Positions 25,378-34,605 of a stretch of DNA of 64,000 nt are shown here, one piece after another. Origin of the DNA: Bacillus thuringiensis (GTDB lineage: Bacteria > Bacillota > Bacilli > Bacillales > Bacillaceae_G); assembly GCF_001182785.1 (NCBI RefSeq), contig NZ_CP012099.1:1672501-1736500 (forward strand). Reading direction: 5' to 3'. A program made the position numbers and the translations under genes. The notes below the pieces were generated by a model, which was not told the origin of the DNA, did not search any database, and saw only the letters and a list, made by a program, of their open reading frames with translations. How positions within the stretch are numbered: position 1 is the first letter of the stretch; every line of letters begins with the position of its first letter.

Positions 25378-26451
25378 TTAAGAACTAGTAACGAGCAATG
25401 CATGCGGATGCTGCGTTTTATATTCATCTTTCCACGGAATATTTAGTTGTTCCCACGATTCGCCGCTATCATTGGATTGAAAGACGCCATTGTTATTTAA
25501 CGTGTAAAACGTATGTGGTTCAGCCTTGTTTGTCGCAAACATCGAAATGACTGTACCGATTGCAGATGGTAGTCCTTGTTGTACTTGCTGGAAAGGAGTA
25601 TCTTTCGTTTTTCGATAAATATAAGATTCATAAGGGATACGGTGATGAGCGAGATCAGCACTCGGTGCAGCTGAAACGAGAATCGTATTGCAATCAGCTG
25701 GATCGATAGCCATGCTGTATAAATAATGATGTTCAAGTCCTTCACTGCATGAGATCCAGCTGTTTCCATTGTTATAACTTTCAAGATATGCGCGATCAGG
25801 TCCGCCCATAAATCCGTCACCACATGATGCATAAAGGCGATTTGGTGCTTCAGGGTGCATAAGTAATTGATGAGCATCGATAGGAGCACCGAATTTTTTA
25901 TCGATCCATGTATGTCCTTTATCATTACTTTGAATAACAGCACCAGCTTCGATTGAAACGTGTATTGTATTAGGGTTGTTTGGGTCAACTGTAATCCAGC
26001 GTACGTGATGGGTAAAAGGTCTAGGCGGAAATGCCCACGTATAAGAAGATAATAATGATTTCATATTTTTAAGTTCAGTCCACGTTTCACCACCATTTTC
26101 AGAGCGAAATAAAGCGCTCGGTTCTGTGCCGACATAAACGACCCCATATCCGTTAACTTGTTCATTTGAGCTTATTGTTATGGAAGTGATAGAGGAGTGC
26201 AAAATACCATCTTCTTTAGGAAAATCAAAGTAACGATAGGAATCCCCAATTGGTCGCCAAGAATCCCCACCATCATCGCTTAACCATAAACCTCGTCCAA
26301 ATGTTCCGCAATATACACGGTTTGGGTGGAGCGGATCAACAGCGATACAGGTAGGTTGCATATTTTGTAAGTGGTAAGTCGTTTCATAGTTATCATATTG
26401 TTCTTTCACTACAACAAGTTCACGTTCCATACAGAGAAATAAACGTTTCAT
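25378..26451 (-). CDS. Asp-box (BNR/sortilin-like) beta-propeller protein
   Basis: 357 residues with at least five Asp-box motifs (SxDxGxxW): SDDGGDSW, SENGGETW, SNDKGHTW, YNNGNSW and SNDSGESW, spaced at 60-80 residues. These cap blades of a beta-propeller as in sialidases and VPS10/sortilin domains. Recurrent HPNRVYCGT, NPNTIHVS and CNTILVSA strands precede the boxes. No signal peptide or membrane segment is visible, so it is predicted cytoplasmic, which is unusual for the fold. Catalytic sialidase Arg residues (RIP motif) were not seen. The function is unknown. Confidence 0.8.
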   Translation of the reverse strand: MKRLFLCMERELVVVKEQYDNYETTYHLQNMQPTCIAVDPLHPNRVYCGTFGRGLWLSDDGGDSWRPIGDSYRYFDFPKEDGILHSSITSITISSNEQVNGYGVVYVGTEPSALFRSENGGETWTELKNMKSLLSSYTWAFPPRPFTHHVRWITVDPNNPNTIHVSIEAGAVIQSNDKGHTWIDKKFGAPIDAHQLLMHPEAPNRLYASCGDGFMGGPDRAYLESYNNGNSWISCSEGLEHHYLYSMAIDPADCNTILVSAAPSADLAHHRIPYESYIYRKTKDTPFQQVQQGLPSAIGTVISMFATNKAEPHTFYTLNNNGVFQSNDSGESWEQLNIPWKDEYKTQHPHALLVTSS

Positions 26452-26663
26452 TTAAGTAACCTCCTTAAAAATTCTTTCATTAGTAAACAATATGAAAATA
26501 AAAAAGAAGTAGTCTTGTTTTATTTGAGAAAAAGGGATTGTTTAAAAAGTAGCGAAGTGTGTATACAGAGGAAGCGGGCGTTTACAATCGGTCAATTCGG
26601 GATAAAGATGGGGGAGTTTGTTTCATACTAACATACAGATATTGTACTTAAAGGAGTATAAGT

Positions 26664-27563
26664 ATGGGACATTCGCATGATTATGGTCATTCAAAAAATA
26701 AAAAGGCGTTACTAATTGCCTTCCTACTAACAACAAGTTTTATGATTGCAGAAGTTGTTGGTGGATTTGTAACAAATAGCTTAGCACTACTATCTGACGC
26801 GGGGCATATGCTAAGTGATGCAGTATCTTTAGCTTTAAGTTTACTTGCGTTTAAGCTCGGAGAAAAAACAGCAACAACTGTGAAAACATATGGATATAAG
26901 CGAGTCGAAATGTTAGCAGCATTATGTAACGGTGTCGTTCTTATTGTCATTTCGGTATACATTTTTATTGAAGCAATCCGTCGTTTTAAAGAACCAGTTG
27001 AGATTGCTAGTAATGGGATGCTCATTATTGCAGTCCTTGGACTGCTTATTAATATTTTATCAGCTTGGATATTAATGAGAGGCGGAGATGTGAAAGGTAA
27101 TTTGAATTTAAGAAGTGCTTTCTTACACGTACTAGGCGATCTATTGGGTTCCGTCGGAGCGATTATTGCTGCGTTACTTATTAAATTTTTCGGATGGACT
27201 GCTGCAGATACGATTGCTAGTATTCTTGTGTCTATTTTAGTCATTATTAGTGGATGGCGTGTAACACGTGATACGGTTCATATATTAATGGAAGGTGCAC
27301 CACAGCACATAAATGTTGAAGAGGTAAAAAGTACATTATTAAATATTCCGATTGTAAAAGAAGTTCATGATTTGCACATATGGTCTGTCACATCGGATTT
27401 TCAAGTATTAACTTGCCACTTGATTATTAAAGGTAATGAAACGCAAAGTGTATTAAAAGAGGCTACGGATGTATTAAAGGAGAAGTTTCATGTAGAACAT
27501 GTCACCATTCAAGTAGAAATGGATGGTGAATTTCATCATGATGAGACAACTTGCAAAGTATGA
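26664..27563 (+). CDS. czcD: Cation diffusion facilitator, zinc/cadmium/cobalt exporter
   Basis: 299 residues. A His-rich start (GHSHDYGHS) is followed by six hydrophobic segments. The metal site is LSDAGHMLSD in segment 2 (HxxxD), with the paired site in segment 5 (HVLGDLLGSVG). A soluble C-terminal domain (HINVEEVKSTLLNIP...HDLHIWSV) mediates dimer formation. It uses proton exchange to expel divalent metal at the plasma membrane. ATG 26664 follows AAAGGAG. It stands alone; no metal-regulator gene is adjacent. Confidence 0.9.
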   Translation: MGHSHDYGHSKNKKALLIAFLLTTSFMIAEVVGGFVTNSLALLSDAGHMLSDAVSLALSLLAFKLGEKTATTVKTYGYKRVEMLAALCNGVVLIVISVYIFIEAIRRFKEPVEIASNGMLIIAVLGLLINILSAWILMRGGDVKGNLNLRSAFLHVLGDLLGSVGAIIAALLIKFFGWTAADTIASILVSILVIISGWRVTRDTVHILMEGAPQHINVEEVKSTLLNIPIVKEVHDLHIWSVTSDFQVLTCHLIIKGNETQSVLKEATDVLKEKFHVEHVTIQVEMDGEFHHDETTCKV

Positions 27564-27707
27564 AAGAAAAAGGATAAGAAAAAGTGTCATAACATTTTTC
27601 GCACGGCATACATATATATAATGTGGCCACAAATACTTTGCAAGGTAAATATTTCATGAAATTACTTTACTTATAAAGAGTCATCTTTTATAATCAAAAG
27701 TGGTAAT

Positions 27708-27722
27708 TGATAAAGATTATCA
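27708..27722. promoter_or_regulatory. Fur box upstream of the fbp-like gene
   Basis: TGATAAAGATTATCA matches the 7-1-7 Fur consensus TGATAATNATTATCA at 14 of 15 positions. A partly overlapping half (ATCATTTTCAATGAT) follows. Confidence 0.75.
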
Positions 27723-27756
27723 TTTTCAATGATCGTAGAAAGGAGTTTTTTAAAAG

Positions 27757-27927
27757 ATGAGTAGTCAACTCCGTTTTGCTGTTGAAAATCGTAAGAGGCA
27801 TTTAATTGATGAGTTAATTGGAGCAGGTGTGTTTAAGATTCGCGACCGACAATTATACGAGCTGTCTTTAGAGGAATTGGAAAAAGAGTACGAAGATATG
27901 GAAGATTATGCGAATATTCAGGCGTAG
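27757..27927 (+). CDS. Fur-regulated basic protein (Fbp) family
   Basis: 56 residues. RFAVENRKRHLIDELIGAG and DRQLYELSLEELEKEYE match the FbpA/FbpB family of small iron-sparing proteins that, in Bacillus subtilis, help the Fur-regulated small RNA FsrA to block translation of iron-rich enzymes. The Fur box 35 bp upstream agrees. ATG 27757 follows GAAAGGAG. Its short, acidic tail is nearer FbpA in size than FbpB. Confidence 0.85.
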   Translation: MSSQLRFAVENRKRHLIDELIGAGVFKIRDRQLYELSLEELEKEYEDMEDYANIQA

Positions 27928-27942
27928 CTATATAGATTAGTA

Positions 27943-27988
27943 AAAGGAGAGCTGGTTACGATTTTGTGTAACCAGCTCTCCTTTTATT
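27943..27988. terminator. Bidirectional terminator
   Basis: A 17-bp stem AAAGGAGAGCTGGTTAC/GTAACCAGCTCTCCTTT with T-rich flank, between the fbp-like and gntR genes. Confidence 0.88.
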
Positions 27989-28655
27989 TCGTAGAAATTA
28001 TTTTTTGTATTTCTTTCATGGGACGGAGCCAGTTTTGAGTCATTATTTGTTCCATTTGTTTTTCGTCCTGCTTTTGTAATGCTTGAATGATAGAGTGATG
28101 TTCTTCAATAGATTGACTTGCTGGAACAAAGTTTTGGAAAAATAAATATTCAAGACGTAAAACGTGAAGTTGCATATTTTCTAGAAAGGGTTCAATATAT
28201 TGGTTTTTAGCAATAGAAGAAATTGTATTGTGGAATTGTATATCTAATTCTAAAGCTTGTTTTGCATTTTTTTTCTCTATAGAGTGCTGAAAATGATTAT
28301 TTATTTCAGAAAGTAGTTGAATATCAGCGTCTGTAATGTTTTGAAGAGCTTGCTTTCCTATTATAGAGTGAAGACCAGCCATCGTTTCATAAATGATAGA
28401 TACGTCGTCTAACTTAATAGGAGAAATTTTCGTTTTTTGCCCTGGTACCATTTCCACTAATCCAGAAAGTTCTAATATTTGAAGTGCTTCCCTTACAGGT
28501 GTTCTGCTTACTCCTAGTGCCTCAGCCAATTCCCCATCATTAATTTTTTCATTGGGCTTTAGTACACCTTCAATAATCCAATTTTGTAGTTGATTTAAAA
28601 CGAGTGATTTTGCTGAAATTCTTCCTGGTTTTTTATAATTTTGAGGGACAGGCAT
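27984..28655 (-). CDS. GntR/FadR-type transcriptional regulator
   Basis: 223 residues from ATG 28655 (AAAGGA 9 bp before it); a longer frame from 28703 would run into the transporter gene. The winged helix-turn-helix is at residues 20-80 (IIEGVLKPNEKINDGELAEALGVSRTPVREALQILELSGLVEM) and an all-helical FCD ligand domain follows, with metal-type residues in ELDIQFHNTISS and EEHHSIIQAL. It sits 17 bp behind the EamA transporter and probably controls it in answer to a carboxylate or amino acid. Confidence 0.85.
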   Translation of the reverse strand: MPVPQNYKKPGRISAKSLVLNQLQNWIIEGVLKPNEKINDGELAEALGVSRTPVREALQILELSGLVEMVPGQKTKISPIKLDDVSIIYETMAGLHSIIGKQALQNITDADIQLLSEINNHFQHSIEKKNAKQALELDIQFHNTISSIAKNQYIEPFLENMQLHVLRLEYLFFQNFVPASQSIEEHHSIIQALQKQDEKQMEQIMTQNWLRPMKEIQKIISTK

Positions 28656-28671
28656 AGTGAATTCAATCCTT

Positions 28672-29637
28672 TCATTGTATATTTTCCTTTTTTGCATGAA
28701 CAAGCTTTAATTTTTGTTTCCCTTCATCCGGCTTTTGGCTTAAGATGAGCACCATTACAATGACACAAAAAGCGCCTAATAACTGAAAAGATTGAAATGG
28801 CACGTGCAATATAAGTACAGAAGAAATAATAGCTGCGAGTGGTTCTGTGCAACCAAATAATGTTGTTTCTTTCGGAGTCAGGTATCGTATGCTGTCTAAG
28901 TATAAATAAAAGGCAATAAGTGTCCCGAAAATGACGACAAATGTGATGAGCGGTAGGGTACTTATTTTTACATATTTCATAGTTGATAATAAAATGAATT
29001 CGTTTGTAGAAATAAAGTGCACAATCGTTACACCAATACCCCCAATAATCATGCCCCATCCAACGATAACAGAGGAAGACCATTTTTCTAACAATTCCTT
29101 TGAATATAAACTATAAAAAGCGAGAGATAATCCAGATAAAATACCCCAAATAATAGCTGGTGTAGAAACAGCCAAGTTATGAACAGACCCGTTTGTTAGT
29201 AAGAGAAAAGTGCCTACTAATGAAAGAGTAATTGAAATGAAATCAATTTTTGATGGACGAACGTTCCATTTGAAAAGCAAGTATACAGTGATGAATATAG
29301 GAGCTAAATATTGTAATAATGTTGCCACGGCAGCATTTCCTTCTTTAATTGAAGCGAAATACGTATACTGTACAGCAAGCATACCGAATAGACCAAACAA
29401 AATCATTTTAATAGCATCAGATTTTTGCTTCCAAATACCAAATATCTCTTTTTGTCTCGTTCCGAATGAGGAAATCATGAGCAAAATAATTCCAGATATA
29501 AGTAAACGGATCGTAACTAACCATTCTGTTGAAACATTGTCATATTGAAAAAGTTGTTGTGCAGCTGTACCAGACAAGCCCCATAAACAAGCACCGATTA
29601 TGACCATTATAATTCCTTTTAATCGATTTGAATCCAT
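28672..29637 (-). CDS. EamA-type drug/metabolite transporter
   Basis: 321 residues with ten hydrophobic segments in two EamA repeats. The first begins GIIMVIIGACLWGLSGTAAQ and the second WGILSGLSLAFYSLYSKEL. Near the end of the second repeat is the conserved LTPKETTLFGCTEPLAAIISSV. Members export amino acids or related metabolites. ATG 29637 follows AAAGGAG at 13 bp. It forms a two-gene unit with the GntR regulator. The substrate is unknown. Confidence 0.85.
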   Translation of the reverse strand: MDSNRLKGIIMVIIGACLWGLSGTAAQQLFQYDNVSTEWLVTIRLLISGIILLMISSFGTRQKEIFGIWKQKSDAIKMILFGLFGMLAVQYTYFASIKEGNAAVATLLQYLAPIFITVYLLFKWNVRPSKIDFISITLSLVGTFLLLTNGSVHNLAVSTPAIIWGILSGLSLAFYSLYSKELLEKWSSSVIVGWGMIIGGIGVTIVHFISTNEFILLSTMKYVKISTLPLITFVVIFGTLIAFYLYLDSIRYLTPKETTLFGCTEPLAAIISSVLILHVPFQSFQLLGAFCVIVMVLILSQKPDEGKQKLKLVHAKKENIQ

Positions 29638-29777
29638 ATGATCTAAAATTCTCCTTTCTAAAAATACAAATTGAATACAATATGCAATATATCACAGAAT
29701 GACTTTTTAATAAACTGAAATTTCTAATTAAAAATTTTTTTATGTATAGTAAAATATTGTAGAGGAGGGGGGAGGAT

Positions 29778-30089
29778 ATGTTAGCAGGATTTTTAGTTTG
29801 TTTATTTGTAGGGTTACTTATCATTTTTTTAGGGTATCAAATACATGTGAAAAAGAGGTTGTTTTTGCTAGCAGGATATCAAGAAGAAACGTTTGTTGGA
29901 GATAAAAATAAATTAGCGAAGCTTTCAGGAGCATTTTCTTATATAGTTGGAGTTGCTACTATAATATTACCGCTTGGCTTAGAAAAAATAGGTGATGTAG
30001 TTGGTATCGTATATGCTATATTAATTGTTTTAGGTACAGTTGTATTTATAATTAAAGCAAACTTATTAAATAAGAGTACTATAAAGTAA
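29778..30089 (+). CDS. DUF3784-like membrane protein
   Basis: 103 residues with three hydrophobic segments. The intervening loop HVKKRLFLLAGYQEETFVGDKNKLAKLSG is typical of DUF3784 proteins, which have no known function. ATG 29778 follows GGAGGGGGGAG. A single-gene unit ending in its own terminator. Confidence 0.7.
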   Translation: MLAGFLVCLFVGLLIIFLGYQIHVKKRLFLLAGYQEETFVGDKNKLAKLSGAFSYIVGVATIILPLGLEKIGDVVGIVYAILIVLGTVVFIIKANLLNKSTIK

Positions 30090-30122
30090 AAAGGCTTCAT
30101 TCTACTGAAGCCTTTTATTAAT
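30089..30122. terminator. Terminator between convergent genes
   Basis: Stem AAAAGGCTTCA/TGAAGCCTTTT, with T-rich ends on both strands. Confidence 0.8.
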
Positions 30123-30124
30123 TG

Positions 30125-31312
30125 TTATGAAGTATAAGTAAAAGCCGGAATAGGATCAATAAATGTATTCCACTTTTGTTCCATTTCCTTTTCTGTTAAT
30201 AGACAATCATCTAATGATTGTTCAATCACAGAACGATTCATATCAATACCGATAAATACGAGCTCAGTTATTCGATCTCCATATTGTTTATCCCAGTTTT
30301 TCAATACTTCTGGTTCTTCTACAATCATTTGATTTCTTTCAGTTTCAGGTAATGCGGCTATCCATTCACCGGCTCCTTGAATTGTAATAGAGGAACCTGC
30401 TTGAGATAGAAGTCCTATCATATTATTACGAGATGCAAGCCAGAAGAATCCTTTCGCTCTTACAACATCTAAAGGCCATTTTTCTAGCCAATTCATAAGG
30501 CGCTCGGGATGGAAAGGATATTTGCGACGGTAAACAAAGGAATTGATACCGTATTCTTCCGTTTCCGGTGTATGATGTTCACTATTTAATTCTTGTATCC
30601 AGCCGGCCGATTGACTAGCGTCTTCATAATTAAATAGATTTGTGTTTAAAATTTCTTGTAATGGTACTTTACTAAACGAAGCTTCAAGAATTTTTGCATT
30701 AGGATTTAATTTTTTTAGTAAATGATGAAGCTCTATCACATCTTCTTTTTCTAGCAAATCTATTTTATTAAGAATAATTACGTTTGCAAACTCAATTTGA
30801 TCTATTAATAAATCAATAACTTCCCGGGTATCATTCTCATCGATTGCTTGTTTTCGGTCTAATAAACTTTCTCCGTCTGCAAAATCATCCCAAAATCTAT
30901 TTGCATCTACAACTGTAACCATCGTATCGAGGCGACAATTTTTCGTTAAATCAATGTTAAGAACTTCGTCTGTATAAGTAAACGTTTGAGCAACTGGAAT
31001 AGGCTCACTTATACCAGAAGATTCAATAATAATATAGTCAATATCACCATTTTCAACAAGACGATTCACTTCTATCATTAAATCTTCTCGTAGTGTACAA
31101 CAAATACAGCCATTTTGAATTTCTACTAGTTTTTCCTCCGTACGTGAAAAACCACCCTTTTTTATAAGAGATGCATCAATGTTTACTTCGCTCATATCAT
31201 TAACGATGACAGCTACTTTTAAGTTATTCTTATTAGTCAAAATGTGATGTAGTAAGGTAGTTTTTCCAGATCCTAAAAAACCACTTAATACAGTGATAGG
31301 TACTTTTTTCAT
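30125..31312 (-). CDS. CobW/COG0523-family GTPase, zinc-starvation type (YciC/ZigA-like)
   Basis: 395 residues. Walker A GFLGSGKTT at residues 11-19, the metal-binding CICC in NGCICCTLRED near 70, a Walker B-like IIIESSGISEP and the NKID GTPase motif (ILNKIDL) near 180. The C-terminal CobW domain has RLMNWLEKWPLDVVRAKGFFW. Such GTPases act as metallochaperones that deliver zinc to client enzymes when zinc is scarce. Two Zur boxes in the divergent gap upstream show zinc control. It faces a two-gene permease unit under the same sites. Confidence 0.88.
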   Translation of the reverse strand: MKKVPITVLSGFLGSGKTTLLHHILTNKNNLKVAVIVNDMSEVNIDASLIKKGGFSRTEEKLVEIQNGCICCTLREDLMIEVNRLVENGDIDYIIIESSGISEPIPVAQTFTYTDEVLNIDLTKNCRLDTMVTVVDANRFWDDFADGESLLDRKQAIDENDTREVIDLLIDQIEFANVIILNKIDLLEKEDVIELHHLLKKLNPNAKILEASFSKVPLQEILNTNLFNYEDASQSAGWIQELNSEHHTPETEEYGINSFVYRRKYPFHPERLMNWLEKWPLDVVRAKGFFWLASRNNMIGLLSQAGSSITIQGAGEWIAALPETERNQMIVEEPEVLKNWDKQYGDRITELVFIGIDMNRSVIEQSLDDCLLTEKEMEQKWNTFIDPIPAFTYTS

Positions 31313-31329
31313 GAAATGATCTCTCCTTT

Positions 31330-31350
31330 AAATCGTAATGATTACGTTTT
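31330..31350. promoter_or_regulatory. Zur box 1
   Basis: AAATCGTAATGATTACGTTT, close to the Bacillus Zur consensus AAATCGTAATNATTACGATTT, 18 bp upstream of the CobW gene start. Confidence 0.82.
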
Positions 31351-31383
31351 ATGTTAAACGATGGGGAAAGAAAAAGCAAGAAT

Positions 31384-31404
31384 AAATCATAATGATTACG
31401 ATTT
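31384..31404. promoter_or_regulatory. Zur box 2
   Basis: AAATCATAATGATTACGATTT, one mismatch from the Zur consensus, 54 bp downstream of box 1 and 92 bp before the permease start. It probably serves the plus-strand operon. Confidence 0.82.
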
Positions 31405-31495
31405 AAGAATAGAAATAGACTATAAAATTTGTGCTGTAGTATGAAGCATTTGGACAAGCACATGTTTACATATAAATAAAATGGAGGCGAGAAGC

Positions 31496-32473
31496 TTGGT
31501 CTTTAATAGAGTTTCAAAAGAATTAATAGGCATAGCTCTTATCGCTATGTTTCTCTTTTTATTATTTTTTGTAGATTTTACACGTCTAGCAAATTTGCAC
31601 AAAAATATGCCACAGGAATGGTTGAATGTGAATACAGTATTTTTAAGTATCATTTTTGAAGCAATACCCTTTATTTTATTAGGGGTAATTGTTTCTTCAT
31701 TTATTCAAGTGTTTGTGACGGAAGATATGATTCAAAAAGTAATGCCGAAATCTCCGATTGTTGCAATGATTCCGGCAGTATTTGTGGGAGTTCTTTTTCC
31801 AATGTGTGAATGTGTCATTATACCAATTGTAAGAAGGCTCATTCAAAAGGGGTTACCACTTCATGTAGGCATTGTTATTTTACTGAGTGCACCCATTATG
31901 AATCCAGTTGTTCTTTTATCTACTGTATATGCGTTTCCAAAAAATGATTATGTAGTATATGCACGCTTTGGGATAACAATTTTAGTTGCTCTATTCATAG
32001 GTCTAATTGTGTATTATTGCTATCGCGAAAGAAATGTTTTAAAAGATGTAGAGGTTTCAGTTCAAACAAGCAGAAAAAAGAGTTGGAAAGATGTTATGAA
32101 TCATATTGTAGATGAGTTTTTTGATACTGGTAAGTATTTATTGATTGGTGCTTTTTTAGCAAGTGTATTTCAAACGTTTTTTGATCGGAATGTACTGGAT
32201 ACAATAGCACATAACGAAGTAATTGCCCCCTTTATTATGATGGGATTTGGTTATGTTTTATCAATTTGCTCTGCAGCAGATGCTTTTATAGCGGCATCTT
32301 TTGGACATGTTTTCTCAGTAAAGGCACTTCTCGCATTTCTTGTGTTTGGGCCTATGCTTGATATGAAAAATACGTTAATGCTATTTGCATATTTTCAAAA
32401 GAGATTTGTATTCTTTTTGATAGGAATTGTGATTGTATCTGTGTATACCATCATGCAAATCATAATGTTATAG
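31496..32473 (+). CDS. Permease of the UPF0718/DUF318 type (YcgR-like)
   Basis: 325 residues with about eight hydrophobic segments. The conserved MCECVIIPIVRRLIQKGLPLHVGIVILLSAPIMNPVV is the signature of the ArsP-like/UPF0718 permeases. I chose TTG 31496 because GGAGG lies 8 bp before it; the earlier in-frame ATG at 31481 begins inside that site. It forms an operon with a DUF1980 partner (13-bp gap). Zur boxes upstream suggest a role in zinc shortage, perhaps moving zinc or a chelate. Confidence 0.82.
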   Translation: MVFNRVSKELIGIALIAMFLFLLFFVDFTRLANLHKNMPQEWLNVNTVFLSIIFEAIPFILLGVIVSSFIQVFVTEDMIQKVMPKSPIVAMIPAVFVGVLFPMCECVIIPIVRRLIQKGLPLHVGIVILLSAPIMNPVVLLSTVYAFPKNDYVVYARFGITILVALFIGLIVYYCYRERNVLKDVEVSVQTSRKKSWKDVMNHIVDEFFDTGKYLLIGAFLASVFQTFFDRNVLDTIAHNEVIAPFIMMGFGYVLSICSAADAFIAASFGHVFSVKALLAFLVFGPMLDMKNTLMLFAYFQKRFVFFLIGIVIVSVYTIMQIIML

Positions 32474-32486
32474 GAGGTGAGAAAGA

Positions 32487-33371
32487 ATGGAGAAAGAGGA
32501 GCAGAAGGCATATCATCGCTATATTCGTGGCATTATTTTAATTGGTTTAGCAATGCTCTTATTTAAACTACTTGTAACAGGGAATATTTATAATTTTATC
32601 GCTCCAAAAATGATTAAATTTACGTATATAGCTTTTGTAGTGATTTTAATTTTTGGTACTGTACAAGTTTGGGGAGATGGAAGAGAGAAACAGCATGATT
32701 GTAATTGTTGTAAACATCATACAACATCAAAATCAGGGATAAAAAGTTTCTTTGTATATGTTTTATTTGTTGTTCCGATAGTTAGTGCTTTTCTCTTTGG
32801 AAGTGTAACAATTGATGGAAGTTTAGCAGGAAAAAGGGGTATGAATCAAAGTGTACAGGCGAGAAGTCTGGAAAGGAATGAAAAAGAGGGGGAACAGGTT
32901 AATTTTGATGGGCGAGAAGTATCCGTTGATCCAGAAGAAACATCAAATTTATCAACGACTTATAAAACGGAAGAGCAAGTAGTAAAAAGTATGTTAGGAC
33001 AGAGTAAACTACAAGTAAAGGATAAGGACTATGTTCAAACAATGAATGTAATTGGTCAAAATGTTAATTGGTTTAAAGGGAAAGAAATTACATTCTTAGG
33101 GTTTATATATAAGGATAAGGATGTGACGGGTAATAAAGCAGTAGTGGCTCGATATGGCATAACTTGTTGTATTGCGGATGCATCAGTCTGGGGGATGATT
33201 GTTACCGGGCAAAATGTTGAAAAAATATCAGAAGAAACATGGGTGAAAATAACAGGATTATTAGATGAAACGACATATAAAGGAACAGTCTTTCCACTTG
33301 TAAAAGTAAACAAAATCGAGAAAATTAATAAGCCAACTGACCCATATGTATATGATGCTTTACCGCAATAG
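32487..33371 (+). CDS. TIGR03943/DUF1980 putative permease subunit (YcgQ-like)
   Basis: 294 residues. Three or four hydrophobic segments in the first half surround a loop with HDCNCCKHH, a clear Cys/His metal-binding cluster. The second half is extracytoplasmic with the conserved VVARYGITCCIADASVWGM, a Cys pair typical of DUF1980. It is the usual partner of the UPF0718 permease just upstream. GGAGGTGAG precedes the ATG. With the Zur boxes this supports zinc handling at the membrane; the direction of transport is not known. Confidence 0.82.
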   Translation: MEKEEQKAYHRYIRGIILIGLAMLLFKLLVTGNIYNFIAPKMIKFTYIAFVVILIFGTVQVWGDGREKQHDCNCCKHHTTSKSGIKSFFVYVLFVVPIVSAFLFGSVTIDGSLAGKRGMNQSVQARSLERNEKEGEQVNFDGREVSVDPEETSNLSTTYKTEEQVVKSMLGQSKLQVKDKDYVQTMNVIGQNVNWFKGKEITFLGFIYKDKDVTGNKAVVARYGITCCIADASVWGMIVTGQNVEKISEETWVKITGLLDETTYKGTVFPLVKVNKIEKINKPTDPYVYDALPQ

Positions 33372-33483
33372 AAAAGAATAAATTCTTCATATTTTCATGA
33401 AATAGAATCATAATCAAGGCGATAAAAAAATAAAGATAAGAGTAATTTGGTTTGTTAAAAATATGTGCAGAAGGAGTTATGCG

Positions 33484-34143
33484 ATGAACTGGGTTACTCA
33501 TAAACCATCATTTGAATTTGAAACATTTAGTCCTATTATTCGGTCACAATCTGCGTGGAGTGGACATTTAGATTTTGCATATGACTTAGTACGATTTGAA
33601 AAACCAGAAACTTTAGTTGAGTTAGGTACACATCTAGGTGCTTCTTTCTTCAGTTTTTGTCAGGGAGTAAAAGATGGAGGGTTATCGACTAAATGCTTTG
33701 CAGTAGATACTTGGGCTGGAGATGGGCATACAGGTCCATATGGAGAAGGGGTTTTTCAAATAGTAGAAAAAGTAGTGAGTGATAACTACCTTAATATAGG
33801 AAATTTAATTCGATCTACTTTTGATGATGCTGTAGACCGGTTTCAAGATGAAACGATAAATCTTTTGCATATTGATGGCTATCATACGTATGAAGCTGTT
33901 TCTCACGATTATAACACTTGGCTACCGAAAGTCGCGAAAAACGGTATTGTATTATTTCATGATATTGAAGTTAGAAGTGGTGATTTCGGCGTATATAAGT
34001 TTTGGGATGAGGTAAAAGCGAAGTACCCTCATTTTCAATTTGCACATTCATATGGACTGGGAGTGTTATTTCCGAAGGGTTGTAGTGATAAGTTTGAGGA
34101 AATACTTAAAAATAAAGAAGAAATACAAAATATGTATAAATAA
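33484..34143 (+). CDS. Class I SAM-dependent methyltransferase (Methyltransf_24-like)
   Basis: 219 residues from ATG 33484 (GAAGGAG 8 bp before it). LVELGTHLGASFFSF is the SAM-binding glycine motif, CFAVDTWAGD the acidic strand 2, and INLLHIDGYHTYEAVSHDYNTWLP the metal/acceptor strand of the Methyltransf_24 type. KNGIVLFHDIEVRSGDFGVYKFWDEVK follows. Such enzymes usually methylate sugars or small phenolics, often beside glycan genes, but none is near. The acceptor is unknown. Confidence 0.78.
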   Translation: MNWVTHKPSFEFETFSPIIRSQSAWSGHLDFAYDLVRFEKPETLVELGTHLGASFFSFCQGVKDGGLSTKCFAVDTWAGDGHTGPYGEGVFQIVEKVVSDNYLNIGNLIRSTFDDAVDRFQDETINLLHIDGYHTYEAVSHDYNTWLPKVAKNGIVLFHDIEVRSGDFGVYKFWDEVKAKYPHFQFAHSYGLGVLFPKGCSDKFEEILKNKEEIQNMYK

Positions 34144-34146
34144 AGG

Positions 34147-34187
34147 TAGGGCATGCATCATTTTAATGATGTGTGCCCTATTTTTGT
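34147..34187 (+). terminator. Terminator of the methyltransferase gene
   Basis: Stem AGGGCAYRCATCAT/GATGTGTGCCCT followed by ATTTTTG. Confidence 0.78.
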
Positions 34188-34284
34188 GTGGAAAATAATC
34201 GTGTGAATTAAAAAGCGAAGATAGTTGTAAAAAGTTTTGTTGCAGCAAATATTAAAAAAGTTAGTATGGGATTGTTCTTTGTAA

Positions 34285-34410
34285 ATAAAGTGAAACTTTA
34301 ATACGTTTATGTCAATCCGGGATTTTACAGTAGTTAATTTCTTAACTAGGTGCTTTGCACTTACTGAATTTTGATACAAGGGTCTTATTGACCGAAAATA
34401 TCGGGATAAA
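34285..34410. repeat. Intergenic repeat, long copy
   Basis: Begins ATAAAGTGAAACTTTAAT and ends with GGGTCTTATTGACC...CGGGATAAA. The same ends occur in the shorter copy at 39568-39621. About 70 extra bases in the middle include a hairpin (AGTTAATTTCTTAACT). The 34144-34605 gap otherwise holds a terminator and the nhaC promoter region; I see no gene in it. Confidence 0.65.
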
Positions 34411-34605
34411 TAAAAATACAACATTTTTTATATTTTTCATTGCGAAAAACGTAATCTACTTTTACAATAGAAAGGGTTGTGAATATATTATACTGGAAAA
34501 ATAAATCGAAATAATATGAAAATTTTGTTTTGTCTTCGCTAATTGTATATTACATACATGTAAGACGACATACGTCATGTTATCGACTTGTAAGGAGAGA
34601 AAAAA

